NCBI GenBank assembly: GCA_045540715.1
Contig: JAZQHT010000004.1
Location: 218,076-282,075 of the forward strand
Direction: 5' to 3'
Length of the DNA: 64,000 nt
Source: UMGS1279 sp045540715
GTDB taxonomy: Bacteria; Bacillota; Clostridia; Oscillospirales; Acutalibacteraceae
Shown here: piece by piece, positions 8,121 through 17,227 of the stretch
How the letters are laid out: every line of letters begins with the position of its first letter
Numbering within the stretch: the first letter of the stretch is position 1
Notes under the pieces: generated by a model
What the model was told of the DNA's origin: nothing
What the model saw: only the letters and a program-made list of their open reading frames with translations
Databases searched by the model: none
Made by a program: the position numbers and the translations under genes

Positions 8121-10352
8121 TTATTCATCTTCAAATAATCTTGAAAAAGAAAACTTTGCTTTTTTAACCTTATTAGAAAACATTTTAAGCAGTTCCGGTA
8201 ACCTTGAAAATTGGCTTGTATTATCGTCAATTAAATAGGTCCAAGTTGTTGCACTTGCAGTTAAACCGTTTTCTTCCATATCTATACCATCTTTTGTAAT
8301 GGTAAGCTTTTGAAGGTCGTTTAAAACGTTTTCTTTAACGTCGCGCTGCATTTCAGCAAAATTTTCTATTGCCATACGGTTATATTCATCAAGCGGATTT
8401 TTACCGCCAACTATTGTTAAATGAATACCGCTTTTAACCGTTTCCATAGTTTCTAAATAGTTAGAAAAACACTTAACGCTATAATAAATTAAAAGTTGGC
8501 GTTCGGCTTTTTCTACTGCGGTTTTACCGTGTTCTGCTTTAAGGCTTTCATAAATATCGTTATGCTGATTTTTTATAAAACCAACATACTCTTTAGAAAA
8601 TAGCAAATCGTAATGAAGTTTAGAAATCATTTTGCGTTGTTGCTCTAAAATTAAAGAATATTTATGAAGCATATATCTGGCTTCCGCTTGATTGCCTTCT
8701 ACCACCTTTTGAGCATCGCGAACATAGTTTTCCATATCACCGTTTTCTTCACACTCAATAAATGGAGCTAAAAGTTCGTCTTCTAAACTAATAAAGAATA
8801 TACTTTCTCCCGGATCTCCTTGTCTTCCCGAACGGCCACGCAATTGATTATCAATACGTCTTGAACGATTTAAGCCGCTGCTTATAACTAAAAGTCCACC
8901 CGTTTTTATAACCTTGTCTTTATGGGTTTGATTTTTGCCGCCAAGCTTAATATCTACGCCACGACCCGCCATATTGGTTGAAATGGTAATGCGTTTAGGA
9001 AGCCCTGCGTCTGCAATAATTTCGGCTTCACGCTCGTCGTTACGAGCATTTAGCACTTCGTGAGGTAAATCGATATTAGCACTGTACCACTCACTTTCAG
9101 CAACACTTGCCGTACCTAAAAGCACTGGTCTTCCCTCGTTATAGGCTTCTTTTATTGCATCTATTACCGCTTGTTTTTTCTCATCGGCGGTTTTAAAAAT
9201 ACGATCTTCTTTATCAACTCTAATGCAAGGGGTGTTTGGTTCAATTACTACCGTATCAACACCATACATAGATTCAAAATCTTTTTTAGAGGTTCTGGCA
9301 GTTCCAGTCATACCACTTAAAAACTCATAGTTTTCCATAAATGACTGTATTGTTATAGTATTATATATTTGACTGCTGGCGTTAATTTTAAGGCCTTCTT
9401 TAACCTCTACTGCACGGTGAAGTGCATCTTCAAAACGACGATTTATGGCAATTCTACCTGTAGATTCGTCAATAACCTTAATTTCATCATCTTTAATAAT
9501 ATAATCTTTATCTTTAGTTAGTAAAAAATTAGCTTCTAATGCCATATTAACTGCCGCTAAAATGCCAATTTTTTCTTCCGCATAAAGATTTTTAATTCTA
9601 AAGCGTCTTTCAATTTTATTAGCGCCGCTATCTTTTAGCCAAACTTGATTATCTTGCAAATTAATGCCGTAATCTTCATCTTTTAGTTTAATTACAGCTT
9701 TGTGTGCTTTTAAAGACATATCTTCGGTGTCTTCAGCTTCACCTGCTAAAACTAAAGGTATTCCGGCTTCGTCAATTAAAATAGAGTCGGCTTCGTCAAC
9801 AATACAATTTTCAAAAGGAATATTTAAATAATCCTTTTTATCTGTAACTAAAAAATTACGAATAAAATCGAAGCCCACCTCTTTAGCTGAAGCATAGAAA
9901 ACCTGCTTTTTATAAACGTTTTTTCTTTGTGCTAAAGTGGAAAGTGCAGTTATGTAACCACTTGAAATATCAAAAAAGTCAAAAATCTTTTTATTGTCTT
10001 TACCGTCTCTGGTAGCTAGATAATCGTTAAATACTAAAATGCTTACTTGTTTGCCCTCTTTATGCATTAAAATTGCAGCAAGAACTGCGGCTAAGGTTTT
10101 ACCCTCACCCGTTCCTAGTTCGCAAATATTACCTTTATAAAGGCCATAAGCAGTTTTAAGTTGAGAATTAAAAAGTTTAAGACCGGTTAATCTAAAAATT
10201 ACCTCTTTAACTGCGGCGGCAGTTTCAAAAATACTGCCGTTAAGCATTTCTTTTAATGCTTGCTCGTCAGTACCGGTAAGGTCAATTGCATTAACCTTTT
10301 TAGTAAAATCTTCAGACTTTGACTTAAATTTGTTAAATAACGGCTTTTTCAT
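8121..10352 (-). CDS. secA: Divergent SecA-type preprotein translocase ATPase
   Basis: DEAD motor ATPase that pushes preproteins through SecYEG. With the ATG at 10352 (GGGAG six bases upstream; another ATG lies 12 bases earlier) it has 743 residues against about 840 for B. subtilis SecA. Walker A GTGEGKT has K85, the DEAD box is at 186-189, and GMTGTA, TNMAGRGVDIKLGG and GRSGRQGDPG are present. Several invariant blocks differ: DEARTPLI is DEAGIPLV here, the segment before Walker A is ICELGTGEGKT, and there is no C-terminal zinc-binding CxC tail. It may be an accessory SecA2-like motor or a lineage-specific main SecA; the window cannot decide. Confidence 0.85.
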   Translation of the reverse strand: MKKPLFNKFKSKSEDFTKKVNAIDLTGTDEQALKEMLNGSIFETAAAVKEVIFRLTGLKLFNSQLKTAYGLYKGNICELGTGEGKTLAAVLAAILMHKEGKQVSILVFNDYLATRDGKDNKKIFDFFDISSGYITALSTLAQRKNVYKKQVFYASAKEVGFDFIRNFLVTDKKDYLNIPFENCIVDEADSILIDEAGIPLVLAGEAEDTEDMSLKAHKAVIKLKDEDYGINLQDNQVWLKDSGANKIERRFRIKNLYAEEKIGILAAVNMALEANFLLTKDKDYIIKDDEIKVIDESTGRIAINRRFEDALHRAVEVKEGLKINASSQIYNTITIQSFMENYEFLSGMTGTARTSKKDFESMYGVDTVVIEPNTPCIRVDKEDRIFKTADEKKQAVIDAIKEAYNEGRPVLLGTASVAESEWYSANIDLPHEVLNARNDEREAEIIADAGLPKRITISTNMAGRGVDIKLGGKNQTHKDKVIKTGGLLVISSGLNRSRRIDNQLRGRSGRQGDPGESIFFISLEDELLAPFIECEENGDMENYVRDAQKVVEGNQAEARYMLHKYSLILEQQRKMISKLHYDLLFSKEYVGFIKNQHNDIYESLKAEHGKTAVEKAERQLLIYYSVKCFSNYLETMETVKSGIHLTIVGGKNPLDEYNRMAIENFAEMQRDVKENVLNDLQKLTITKDGIDMEENGLTASATTWTYLIDDNTSQFSRLPELLKMFSNKVKKAKFSFSRLFEDE

Positions 10353-10363
10353 TTTATCTCCCA

Positions 10364-10392
10364 TTGATATTATTTTTAAAATATGTTATTAT
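10364..10392 (+). promoter_or_regulatory. Sigma-A promoter of the PPTase gene
   Basis: TTGATA (10364-10369), 17-base spacer, TATTAT (10387-10392), 19 bases before the ATG at 10412. The -35 box lies next to the secA ribosome site on the other strand. Confidence 0.6.
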
Positions 10393-10411
10393 ATTTTTTG
10401 AAGGTGAATAT

Positions 10412-11020
10412 ATGTATAAACTATACTTTTGTGATATAAACTTAATAACCGATGAGGAATATGAACGCGAACTTAATGCTTTGCCACTTTTACGCAGACG
10501 CGAAATTTTAAGAAAAGCAGATATTAAAAATCGTAAACTTTCTTTAGCTGGCGACGTTCTTGCAAAAAGGGCAATTTTAGAACTTTCTAATGGCCGTGAA
10601 ACACCAATTTTTGCTAAAGGTGAAAACGGCAAGCCATACTGCATTAACTACCCTTACCACTTTAATATTTCTCATAGCGAAAAATATACTGTTGTTGCAG
10701 TAGCCGATAGACCTATTGGTGTTGATATTGAGGTTATTCGTCCATTTTCTGCGGCAGCTACCGCAAAATTTTTAACAGAAGAAGAAAAGAACTACATTGT
10801 TTTAGATGATAACCCCGATAAACGTAATGAAAGATTTTTTAAACTTTGGTGCGCTAAAGAAGCATATTTAAAGTTAATTGGCACCGGCTTAAAGGGTGGT
10901 ATTGGAAGTTTATCTTTAACACCCGATAATAATAAGTTTAAAAACAACAAAAACGTTATAATTAAATATTCTAACGAACTACCTGATGCAATTACTTGTG
11001 TGGTATATGATAATAAATAG
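10412..11020 (+). CDS. 4'-phosphopantetheinyl transferase, Sfp type
   Basis: Transfers phosphopantetheine from CoA to a serine of carrier proteins. The 202-residue protein has the family motifs FNISHS (84-89), GVDIE (103-107, metal ligands D105 and E107) and WCAKEA (146-151, with K149 and E150). The start at 10412 has AAGGTG five bases upstream; an upstream in-frame TTG at 10364 lacks one and falls in the promoter. No carrier protein, NRPS or PKS gene is nearby, so its substrate is probably the fatty-acid ACP. It converges with cysK. Confidence 0.9.
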   Translation: MYKLYFCDINLITDEEYERELNALPLLRRREILRKADIKNRKLSLAGDVLAKRAILELSNGRETPIFAKGENGKPYCINYPYHFNISHSEKYTVVAVADRPIGVDIEVIRPFSAAATAKFLTEEEKNYIVLDDNPDKRNERFFKLWCAKEAYLKLIGTGLKGGIGSLSLTPDNNKFKNNKNVIIKYSNELPDAITCVVYDNK

Positions 11021-11023
11021 ATT

Positions 11024-11047
11024 TAAGCAAGGTTTTTACCTTGCTTA
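11024..11047. terminator. Bidirectional terminator between PPTase gene and cysK
   Basis: Perfect 9-bp stem (11024-11032 with 11039-11047; TAAGCAAGG/CCTTGCTTA), 6-base loop, T-rich on the plus-strand 3' side. Confidence 0.82.
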
Positions 11048-11049
11048 TT

Positions 11050-11973
11050 TTATTTGAACATTTCTGTTGATAAATATCGTGTGCCTGTATCGGGTAAAAT
11101 AGCTACTATTGTTTTGCCCTTATATTCTTCTAATTTAGCAAGGGTTAAAGCGGCATATAAACTTGCCCCCGAAGAAACGCCAACTAACACGCCTTCTTCT
11201 TTTGCTAGCATATTAGCACAGTTATAAGCATCATCTTTTGAAACTTTAATAATTTTATCTAAAAGCTTAACTTCTAAAATTTCGGGTATAAAGCCGGCTC
11301 CTATGCCTTCTAGTTTATGAGGTCCAGCTTTTTCGCCCGAAAGCACTGCAGAACAGTCCGGTTCAACCGCTACAATTTCAATGTTTTTATTTTGTTCTTT
11401 TAAATATTTTGCAACACCCGTAATTGTTCCGCCCGTACCAACGCCTGCAACTAAAACATCAACCTTGCTATTAGTATCGTTATAAATTTCAGGTCCTGTT
11501 GTTTTATAATGAGCCATAACGTTTGCAGGGTTTGTAAATTGGCCTAGAATAATGGAATTTTCAATTTCTTTATTTAATTTGTGAGCTTTTTCAATTGAGC
11601 CCGACATACCTTTTGCGCCATCTGTTAAAACAAGCTCTGCCCCTAAAGCCGACAGTAAATCGCGGCGTTCTTTGCTCATAGTTTCGGGCATTGTCAAAAT
11701 AACCTTATAACCTTTTGGCACTGCAACAGCCGCAATACCAATACCTGTATTACCGCTTGTGGGTTCAATAATTGTTGCACCTTTTTTAAGAAGCCCCTTA
11801 TTTTCGGCATCTTCAATCATAAATAAGGCGGCACGGTCTTTAATGCTACCCATTGGGTTAAATAATTCAAGCTTTAAAAGAAGGTTTGCTTTTAAACCTT
11901 CTTTTTTAATAATATTATTTGGGCAAAGAAGTGGTGTGTTGCCCACTAATTCTTTAAAACTTTGATAAACCAT
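11050..11973 (-). CDS. cysK: Cysteine synthase (O-acetylserine sulfhydrylase)
   Basis: PLP enzyme converting O-acetylserine and sulfide to cysteine. 307 residues, normal length. K45 in NPMGSIKDR is the Schiff-base lysine; TSGNTGIG is the substrate loop; GVGTGGTITG binds the PLP phosphate; the C-terminus has DTGTRYLSTEMF. It is monocistronic between two terminators. No cysE lies nearby. The family also includes cystathionine beta-synthase-like enzymes, but the length and absence of CBS domains favour CysK. Confidence 0.94.
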   Translation of the reverse strand: MVYQSFKELVGNTPLLCPNNIIKKEGLKANLLLKLELFNPMGSIKDRAALFMIEDAENKGLLKKGATIIEPTSGNTGIGIAAVAVPKGYKVILTMPETMSKERRDLLSALGAELVLTDGAKGMSGSIEKAHKLNKEIENSIILGQFTNPANVMAHYKTTGPEIYNDTNSKVDVLVAGVGTGGTITGVAKYLKEQNKNIEIVAVEPDCSAVLSGEKAGPHKLEGIGAGFIPEILEVKLLDKIIKVSKDDAYNCANMLAKEEGVLVGVSSGASLYAALTLAKLEEYKGKTIVAILPDTGTRYLSTEMFK

Positions 11974-12045
11974 AACAATTCCTTTAATATATACTTTTAT
12001 TTATTTTACCACGAATATATAAAATATAAAAGTCTTTTTTATAAA

Positions 12046-12075
12046 AAAACGCCACAGCAGAAGCTATGGCGTTAA
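12046..12075 (-). terminator. Terminator after the Xaa-Pro peptidase gene
   Basis: Hairpin of about 11 bp (12048-12058 with 12063-12073, AACGCCA/TGGCGTT core, one G-U on the minus strand) followed on the minus strand by a run of seven T. Confidence 0.85.
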
Positions 12076-12078
12076 AAA

Positions 12079-13149
12079 TTATAAAATTATTAATTCTTTA
12101 GGGCTTTTGGTTAGGTTTAAACAATCGTCTTCTAAAACGTAAACCATATCTTCAATTCTTACCCCATATTTATTTTCAATATAAATGCCCGGTTCTACCG
12201 TCATAATAGTTCCTTTTTTAAGTACTGTTTGGCATCTTGTGTTAAAGGCCGGTGCTTCGTGAATTTCAATGCCTACAGAGTGGCCAAGACCATGTCCAAA
12301 GCAGCCCTCATAACCTGCACCATAAATTATATCACGGGCAATTTTATCAATATCGTTGCACTTTTGTCCTTGTTTAATGGCCTTTATGGCTTCGGTTTGA
12401 GCCTTTAAAACTAAATTGTAAATTTCTTTTTGTTTTTCATCGGCACTTCCAACTGCAACCGTTCTTGTCATATCAGAACGATAACCGTTATAAACTGCGC
12501 CAAAATCCATGGTTAAAAAGTCGCCTTTTTCAATTTTTTTGTCGGTTGGAACACCATGTGGTAAGGATGAATTTTTACCGGATACAACTATAAAATCGAA
12601 AGAAACACCTTCGCTACCAAGTGAGCGCATAAAGAATTCCATATCTAGCATAATTTCTTTTTCGGTTTTGCCGGGTTCAATTCTCTTTAAAATATAATCG
12701 AAGGTTTTATCGGTTGATTCTTGCGCTTTTTGTATATAGCTTAATTCTTCTTCCGTTTTAACTGCACGCATATCTTTTAATGCATTATCTAGGGTGTTAT
12801 TAACTGATAATTTAATATCGTTAAAGCAAGATTTGTAAGATAAAAATTTATTTACGCTTATGCTTTCACTTTCTAAATGAAGATGATTAATATTTTCTTT
12901 TTTCAAAATTTCGTAAATTTCAACTTCAGACTTTTCAAGCATTTTTACGTCCATTGAAGTTATTGTTTCTTTAGCTTTTTCTATATACCTAAAATCAGTT
13001 AAATATACGGCATAGTTTTTTGTTATAACCACATAACCATCGCTACTATTAAAACCGGTTAAATAAAAGCAGTTTGCTGCGGATGATATAAGGGCGGCTT
13101 CTTTTTCGTTAAGCAAATTTTGAATTTTTAAAACTCTTGATTTAATCAT
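12079..13149 (-). CDS. M24 family Xaa-Pro aminopeptidase/dipeptidase
   Basis: Cytosolic metallopeptidase that cleaves the bond before proline. 356 residues: a creatinase-like N-terminal domain (1-125) and a pita-bread catalytic domain with all five metal ligands, D215 and D226 (DFGAVYNGYRSD), H290 (GLGHSVG), E319 (VEPG) and E333 (RIEDM). The ATG follows AGGAG. The gene lies 10 bases after pepD, so the two peptidases form one operon and probably complete breakdown of small peptides. The short creatinase N-domain fits YqhT/PapA-type enzymes of Bacillota. Confidence 0.93.
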   Translation of the reverse strand: MIKSRVLKIQNLLNEKEAALISSAANCFYLTGFNSSDGYVVITKNYAVYLTDFRYIEKAKETITSMDVKMLEKSEVEIYEILKKENINHLHLESESISVNKFLSYKSCFNDIKLSVNNTLDNALKDMRAVKTEEELSYIQKAQESTDKTFDYILKRIEPGKTEKEIMLDMEFFMRSLGSEGVSFDFIVVSGKNSSLPHGVPTDKKIEKGDFLTMDFGAVYNGYRSDMTRTVAVGSADEKQKEIYNLVLKAQTEAIKAIKQGQKCNDIDKIARDIIYGAGYEGCFGHGLGHSVGIEIHEAPAFNTRCQTVLKKGTIMTVEPGIYIENKYGVRIEDMVYVLEDDCLNLTKSPKELIIL

Positions 13150-13159
13150 AAATATACTC

Positions 13160-14587
13160 CTATAAATTTTCTAAAACTTTTAATAAATATTCATAAGAAC
13201 GTGCTACCGAAGAAATGCTTAGATGTTCGTTTGTTGTGTGAACGTCAAAAACGTCGGGTCCAAAAGAAACGGCATCTAAATTATCAATCTTTTCTCCTAA
13301 AATGCCACACTCAAGTCCTGCGTGAATAACAGTCACTGCCGGTTCTTTATTATAAATTTGGGTATAAACTTTTTTCATAGTTTCTCTTAAAATAGAGTCT
13401 TCTTTATATTCCCATGCGGGATAAAAGCTATGTGTATTAACCGTTGCATTGCAACGTGTTGCAACCTTGTTTATTTCTTCTAATAATGCGGTTTTTTCGT
13501 TTTCTTTTGAACTGCGAACTGCAAAAGAAAAACTTACGCAGTTATCAAGGGTTTTTAATACCCCTAAATTTAAAGAGGTTTCTACAAGGCCTTCAATATT
13601 TTTACTAAAAGAAACAATTCCGTTAGGACAAAGACTTAAAAACCGTATTACGTTAAAAGAGGAATTTTTACTTAAGGTTTTGCCGCTAAAATTAATTTTT
13701 TCAACCTTTATTTTATAGTCTTCATCATTATAAAAATCAGCTATTTCATTACCCCTTATGGTTGTGACCTTTTCTAAAAACGATATATCGTTTTCTGCTA
13801 AAACAACGGCACAGGCTTCACGAGGTATTGCGTTATCTTTCAATCCCCCATTTATTTCTGCTAATGAAAAGTTTGTTTTATTTTGTAAATCATTTAAAAG
13901 TGAGCCTAAAAAGATATTAGCGTTTATGCGTTTTTTATCAATTTCAACACCTGAGTGCCCACCTTTAAGGCCGGTTACTGAAATTTTATAAAATTCGCCC
14001 TTGCCATTTTCAAATTCAATTGGTATTTTAACGTCTGCGCGTGCACCTCCTGCACAGCCAACCGTTAAAACGCCTTCTTCTTCCATATCAATATTTATTA
14101 GAGTGTTGGCGCTTAAAAGACTCGCATCAAGACCAATAGCACCGTACATGCCGGTTTCTTCATCGGTTGTAAAAAGCGCTTCTAGTTTTGGGTGGGTAAG
14201 AGTATTATCGGCTAATATGCTTAAAATAAAAGCAACGGCAATACCATCGTCCCCACCAAGAGTTGTATCTTTTGCTCTGATAAAATCGCCATCAATATAA
14301 AGTTCTAAACCATCTGTTAAAAAGTCAAAACTAGAGCCCGGTGTTTTTTCGCAAACCATATCTAAATGGCCTTGTAAAATTACAGGTTTATGATTTTCAA
14401 AACCCATAGAAGCCGGTTTTTTAATTATAACGTTATTAAGTTCGTCCCTAATATACTCTAAATTATGGCTTTTGGCAAAATTAACGCAATAATCTGAAAT
14501 TGCTTTTGTATTACCTGAGCCATGCGGTATTTTACATATTTCTTCAAAATATTTAAAAACAGATTGTGGTTTTAAATTTTCTAACAA
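13160..14587 (-). CDS. pepD: Aminoacyl-histidine dipeptidase (PepD, M20)
   Basis: Zinc dipeptidase of broad Xaa-His specificity. Motifs: LQGHLDMV (metal His and Asp), TLGGDDGIAV (bridging Asp), TDEETGMYGA (catalytic Glu), INIDMEEEG, and near the end HAGLECG and FGPDVFDVHTTNEHLSI. About 475 residues, as usual. I place the start at the TTG at 14587 because AGGTGA lies five bases upstream of it; an in-frame GTG at 14596 has no ribosome site. First gene of the two-peptidase operon. Confidence 0.93.
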   Translation of the reverse strand: MLENLKPQSVFKYFEEICKIPHGSGNTKAISDYCVNFAKSHNLEYIRDELNNVIIKKPASMGFENHKPVILQGHLDMVCEKTPGSSFDFLTDGLELYIDGDFIRAKDTTLGGDDGIAVAFILSILADNTLTHPKLEALFTTDEETGMYGAIGLDASLLSANTLINIDMEEEGVLTVGCAGGARADVKIPIEFENGKGEFYKISVTGLKGGHSGVEIDKKRINANIFLGSLLNDLQNKTNFSLAEINGGLKDNAIPREACAVVLAENDISFLEKVTTIRGNEIADFYNDEDYKIKVEKINFSGKTLSKNSSFNVIRFLSLCPNGIVSFSKNIEGLVETSLNLGVLKTLDNCVSFSFAVRSSKENEKTALLEEINKVATRCNATVNTHSFYPAWEYKEDSILRETMKKVYTQIYNKEPAVTVIHAGLECGILGEKIDNLDAVSFGPDVFDVHTTNEHLSISSVARSYEYLLKVLENL

Positions 14588-14647
14588 AAAATTCACCTAC
14601 TAAAACGCAATATATTTATATTATACACCCTAAAAAATATAATTCAA

Positions 14648-14680
14648 TAAAAAAATGAGCAACCAAAAAAGGTTGCTCAT
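14648..14680 (-). terminator. Terminator of the rpmH-jag operon
   Basis: Perfect 10-bp stem (14655-14664 with 14671-14680; ATGAGCAACC/GGTTGCTCAT), A6 loop, followed on the minus strand by a T-rich tract. It ends transcription just after jag. Confidence 0.92.
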
Positions 14681-14685
14681 AAACA

Positions 14686-15603
14686 TTATAATTCAATTTT
14701 TCCGTAAAGTGGAACGTTTGGTGCATCTGACACCTTTTCTTTATTTGAAGATGGTGTTGGAACGTAAGCAGATTTACCGCCACGATTACCTCTATTACCA
14801 CGAGAACGGTCGTTTCTTCTGTCGTTTCTGGGTTTTGGAGTAACGCCTTCAGGAGCAATTACAACCCTGCGACCTGCACCTTCACCAAAGCTTACGCTTT
14901 GAACACCCGGGATTGCTTGAACAGCTGTGTGAATAATTCTTCTTTCATAAGGGTTCATAGGTTCAAGTGTACGGCATTTGCCTGCTTTTAAAGCTTGTTG
15001 AGACATTCTTTTTGCTAGGTTAATTAAGGTTTGTTCGCGTCTTTGACGGTAATCACCTGTATTTAAAATAATACGGTAATAACCACCTTCACCAACGTTT
15101 GCAGAAAGACTGGTTAAATGTTGAATTGCATCTAGAGTTTCACCTCTATGACCAATCATAACACCTAGTCCGTCACCCTCAACGGTAATTTCAGAACCGC
15201 CGTCAATTGGGTTAACAACAAGTTGTAGATTTTTACAACCAAGATTTTCTAAAATTGAAATTAAGTAAGCTGCTGCTTTCTTTTCGGGGGTGCCGTCTTT
15301 AAGTTCGCTAAATGGTACTCCCTTAACTTCTTTAGTTTCGGTTTTAACTTCTACTTTTTCTGCTACTTCTTTTTTTGCCTTTTTAACCGGCTTTTCTTCT
15401 GCAACGGGTTCTGCTACGTCCTCAACTTCCATTGTAGCTTTAACCCTTGCTAATGAGCCGCCGAAAAGACCAAAGGACTTTTTCTTCGCATTTTGCAACA
15501 CTTCAATATTTACTACATCTTCAACTGTGGCGCCAAGTAACATAATGGCATTTTCTTTAGCTTCGTCAATAGTGTTGCCTGTACCGATGGCTTCTTTTAA
15601 CAA
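14686..15603 (-). CDS. jag: Jag (KhpB/EloR) RNA-binding protein
   Basis: RNA-binding regulator of cell elongation, usually encoded after yidC. The 305-residue protein has a Jag-N domain (about 1-55, KKSFGLFGG), a charged linker (about 65-100), a KH domain (about 100-175, GHRGETLDAIQHLTSL), an R3H domain (about 176-240, NPYERRIIHTAVQ) and a basic Arg/Gly/Asn tail (about 255-285). It starts at TTG with GGAGGAG upstream. The SpoIIIJ-associated partner YidC is 30 bases upstream, so the canonical pair is kept. Confidence 0.95.
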   Translation of the reverse strand: MLKEAIGTGNTIDEAKENAIMLLGATVEDVVNIEVLQNAKKKSFGLFGGSLARVKATMEVEDVAEPVAEEKPVKKAKKEVAEKVEVKTETKEVKGVPFSELKDGTPEKKAAAYLISILENLGCKNLQLVVNPIDGGSEITVEGDGLGVMIGHRGETLDAIQHLTSLSANVGEGGYYRIILNTGDYRQRREQTLINLAKRMSQQALKAGKCRTLEPMNPYERRIIHTAVQAIPGVQSVSFGEGAGRRVVIAPEGVTPKPRNDRRNDRSRGNRGNRGGKSAYVPTPSSNKEKVSDAPNVPLYGKIEL

Positions 15604-15633
15604 GTTTTCTCCTCCTATTTTAAAGGCTTTGCG

Positions 15634-16596
15634 TTATGCGTTTTTGCCTTTTAGTTTCTTCTTTTCAATTTCGTACCTTGCTAACAATTCTTTTTTCTGA
15701 GCGTTGGCAACCATTTGATTCGGTCCATAGAATTGTTGAAGCACAGTTTGAATAACACCCGAAATTAAGCTACTGCATGCCCAATAGAAACCGGCCGCAC
15801 AAGAAACGGTAAAGCCGATAATTAAAGAGATTAAAGGCATTGTTAACATAAGGCCGCCCATTGAGGGAGCTTCGGGGTTGTTTTTCTTATTCATTATCAT
15901 ACTTACAATACTTGTAAGCATTGCAGCTGCAAAGGCTAAAATTGGAATCCACCAAGTTTCGTCCCAACTACCAAAAATGTCAATATTAAATACAGGTTTA
16001 TCTGTTAAATCAATACCTAAAAAATGAAAATCAATGTTTGTTACCGCATCAGCAGTGGCATTTAATTTATCTTCACCTATTGCCGTACCTAGTTTAGATA
16101 AAAATGCGCCTTGTTGATCTAAAGGTATTTCTTTATCATATTTGCTTAACTCATTAATAATATCAGGTTGAATATATCCTGTTTTGCCTGTAACGGCTTT
16201 AAAAACTTCTTCAGCTTTGGTAATTACGCCGGAACCAATTTGAAGAATATAAGTCATAGGGCTTAAAATGATGGAATAAATACCAATCATAATAGGCATT
16301 CTGATAAGCATTGGAAGGCAACCGCCCGACATTGAAACGCCTTCTTTTTGCATTAACTCTTGTTGAGCCATTGCAAATTTTTGACGGTCGTTACCATATT
16401 TTTGACGTAATGCTTCAAGTTTGGGTTTTATACGGGTTTGACCCATAGATGATTTTTGTGATTTAATGCTTAATGGAATCATAAGTAAATTCACAAGAAC
16501 AGTAAACACAAAAACACCGGCAGCAAAACTGTCGCCTAATAAAAAGCTAAGTTGTTGTAAAATCCAACCTAATGGTTTTAAAAGAAAATCGAACAT
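15634..16596 (-). CDS. yidC: Membrane protein insertase YidC/OxaI (SpoIIIJ type)
   Basis: Inserts membrane proteins alone or with SecYEG. 320 residues with about five membrane helices. The cytoplasmic hairpin after helix 1 (KPKLEALRQKYGNDRQKF) and the GGCLPMLIRMPIMIGIY segment are typical of Gram-positive YidC, and SIKSQKSS holds the positively charged groove region. I start it at the ATG at 16596 (GGGATGACATT before it); a longer frame from 16644 would run into yidD. There is an unusually long loop (about 155-200) between helices 2 and 3, and no lipobox at the N-terminus. Confidence 0.94.
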   Translation of the reverse strand: MFDFLLKPLGWILQQLSFLLGDSFAAGVFVFTVLVNLLMIPLSIKSQKSSMGQTRIKPKLEALRQKYGNDRQKFAMAQQELMQKEGVSMSGGCLPMLIRMPIMIGIYSIILSPMTYILQIGSGVITKAEEVFKAVTGKTGYIQPDIINELSKYDKEIPLDQQGAFLSKLGTAIGEDKLNATADAVTNIDFHFLGIDLTDKPVFNIDIFGSWDETWWIPILAFAAAMLTSIVSMIMNKKNNPEAPSMGGLMLTMPLISLIIGFTVSCAAGFYWACSSLISGVIQTVLQQFYGPNQMVANAQKKELLARYEIEKKKLKGKNA

Positions 16597-16600
16597 AATG

Positions 16601-16831
16601 TCATCCCTTTTTTGACTTGCGTTTTGGTACGGGATCGTACCCACCCTTACATAACGGGTTGCAACGCAGTATTCTATATAAAGCTAGTATTAAACCTATA
16701 AAGGCCCCCCATTCACTAACCGCTTCAATAGCGTAATTTGAACAGGTTGGCGTAAATCTGCAACAAGGTGCCTTGTTTTTTGAAATGCCATTTTGATAAA
16801 GTTTTATAAGTTTTATTACAAGCTTTTTCAT
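16601..16831 (-). CDS. yidD: Membrane protein insertion efficiency factor YidD
   Basis: Small protein (76 residues) of the ribosomal-protein/YidC operon. It has the family cysteine pattern PCCRFTPTCSNYA, then YRILRCNPLCKGGYDPVP, and a short amphipathic N-terminus. It starts 6 bases after the rnpA stop and ends just before the yidC start, in the usual rnpA-yidD-yidC order. Confidence 0.96.
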   Translation of the reverse strand: MKKLVIKLIKLYQNGISKNKAPCCRFTPTCSNYAIEAVSEWGAFIGLILALYRILRCNPLCKGGYDPVPKRKSKKG

Positions 16832-16837
16832 CTTAAT

Positions 16838-17179
16838 TTAATTTGTTGCCTTAAATTCGTTAAAGGCTTTACTCATATATTTTTTTACTTCTTGCATTTT
16901 GCAAACTGTTGTTTTAGTACGACCAACAAAAACAATGTCGTACCCGGTGCCTAGTTCTGCAACAAGTTCTCTAAATGCCGCTAAAATAACGCGGCGCGCA
17001 CGATTGCGCTTTACGGCACAACCGATTTTTTTGCTAACGGTTATACCAATACGGTTTTGGCCCTTATTATTTTTTTTAATATAAACGACCACAGAGGGAA
17101 AAACATAGTTTTTTCCCCTGCCGTAAACCGTTTTAAATTGATAGTTTTGTTTAAAGGTTATATAATTCGTAAAATTCAT
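16838..17179 (-). CDS. rnpA: Ribonuclease P protein component
   Basis: Protein subunit of RNase P, which matures tRNA 5' ends. 113 residues with the central basic RNR signature VKRNRARRVILAAFREL and the N-terminal FKTVYGRGKNYV strand. Conserved order rpmH-rnpA-yidD-yidC. The ribosome site AAAGGA directly abuts the ATG with no usable spacer, and a terminator-like hairpin stands between rpmH and this gene, so its expression is probably kept well below that of L34. Confidence 0.95.
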   Translation of the reverse strand: MNFTNYITFKQNYQFKTVYGRGKNYVFPSVVVYIKKNNKGQNRIGITVSKKIGCAVKRNRARRVILAAFRELVAELGTGYDIVFVGRTKTTVCKMQEVKKYMSKAFNEFKATN

Positions 17180-17189
17180 TCCTTTAATG

Positions 17190-17217
17190 TAAAAAAGACC
17201 GCTAATATTGCGGCCTT
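17190..17217 (-). terminator. Attenuator-like hairpin between rpmH and rnpA
   Basis: On the minus strand an 8-bp stem AAGGCCGC/GCGGTCTT (17217-17210 with 17202-17195, one G-U) with a 7-base loop, followed by six T. It lies inside the operon, so it should end part of the transcripts after rpmH. Confidence 0.75.
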
Positions 17218-17227
17218 AGTTTTTCGC

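Noticed and set aside
15290..15700. 136-residue open frame on the plus strand across jag and yidC
   Set aside because: Antisense to two well-supported genes; Ser/Thr/Phe-rich shadow translation.
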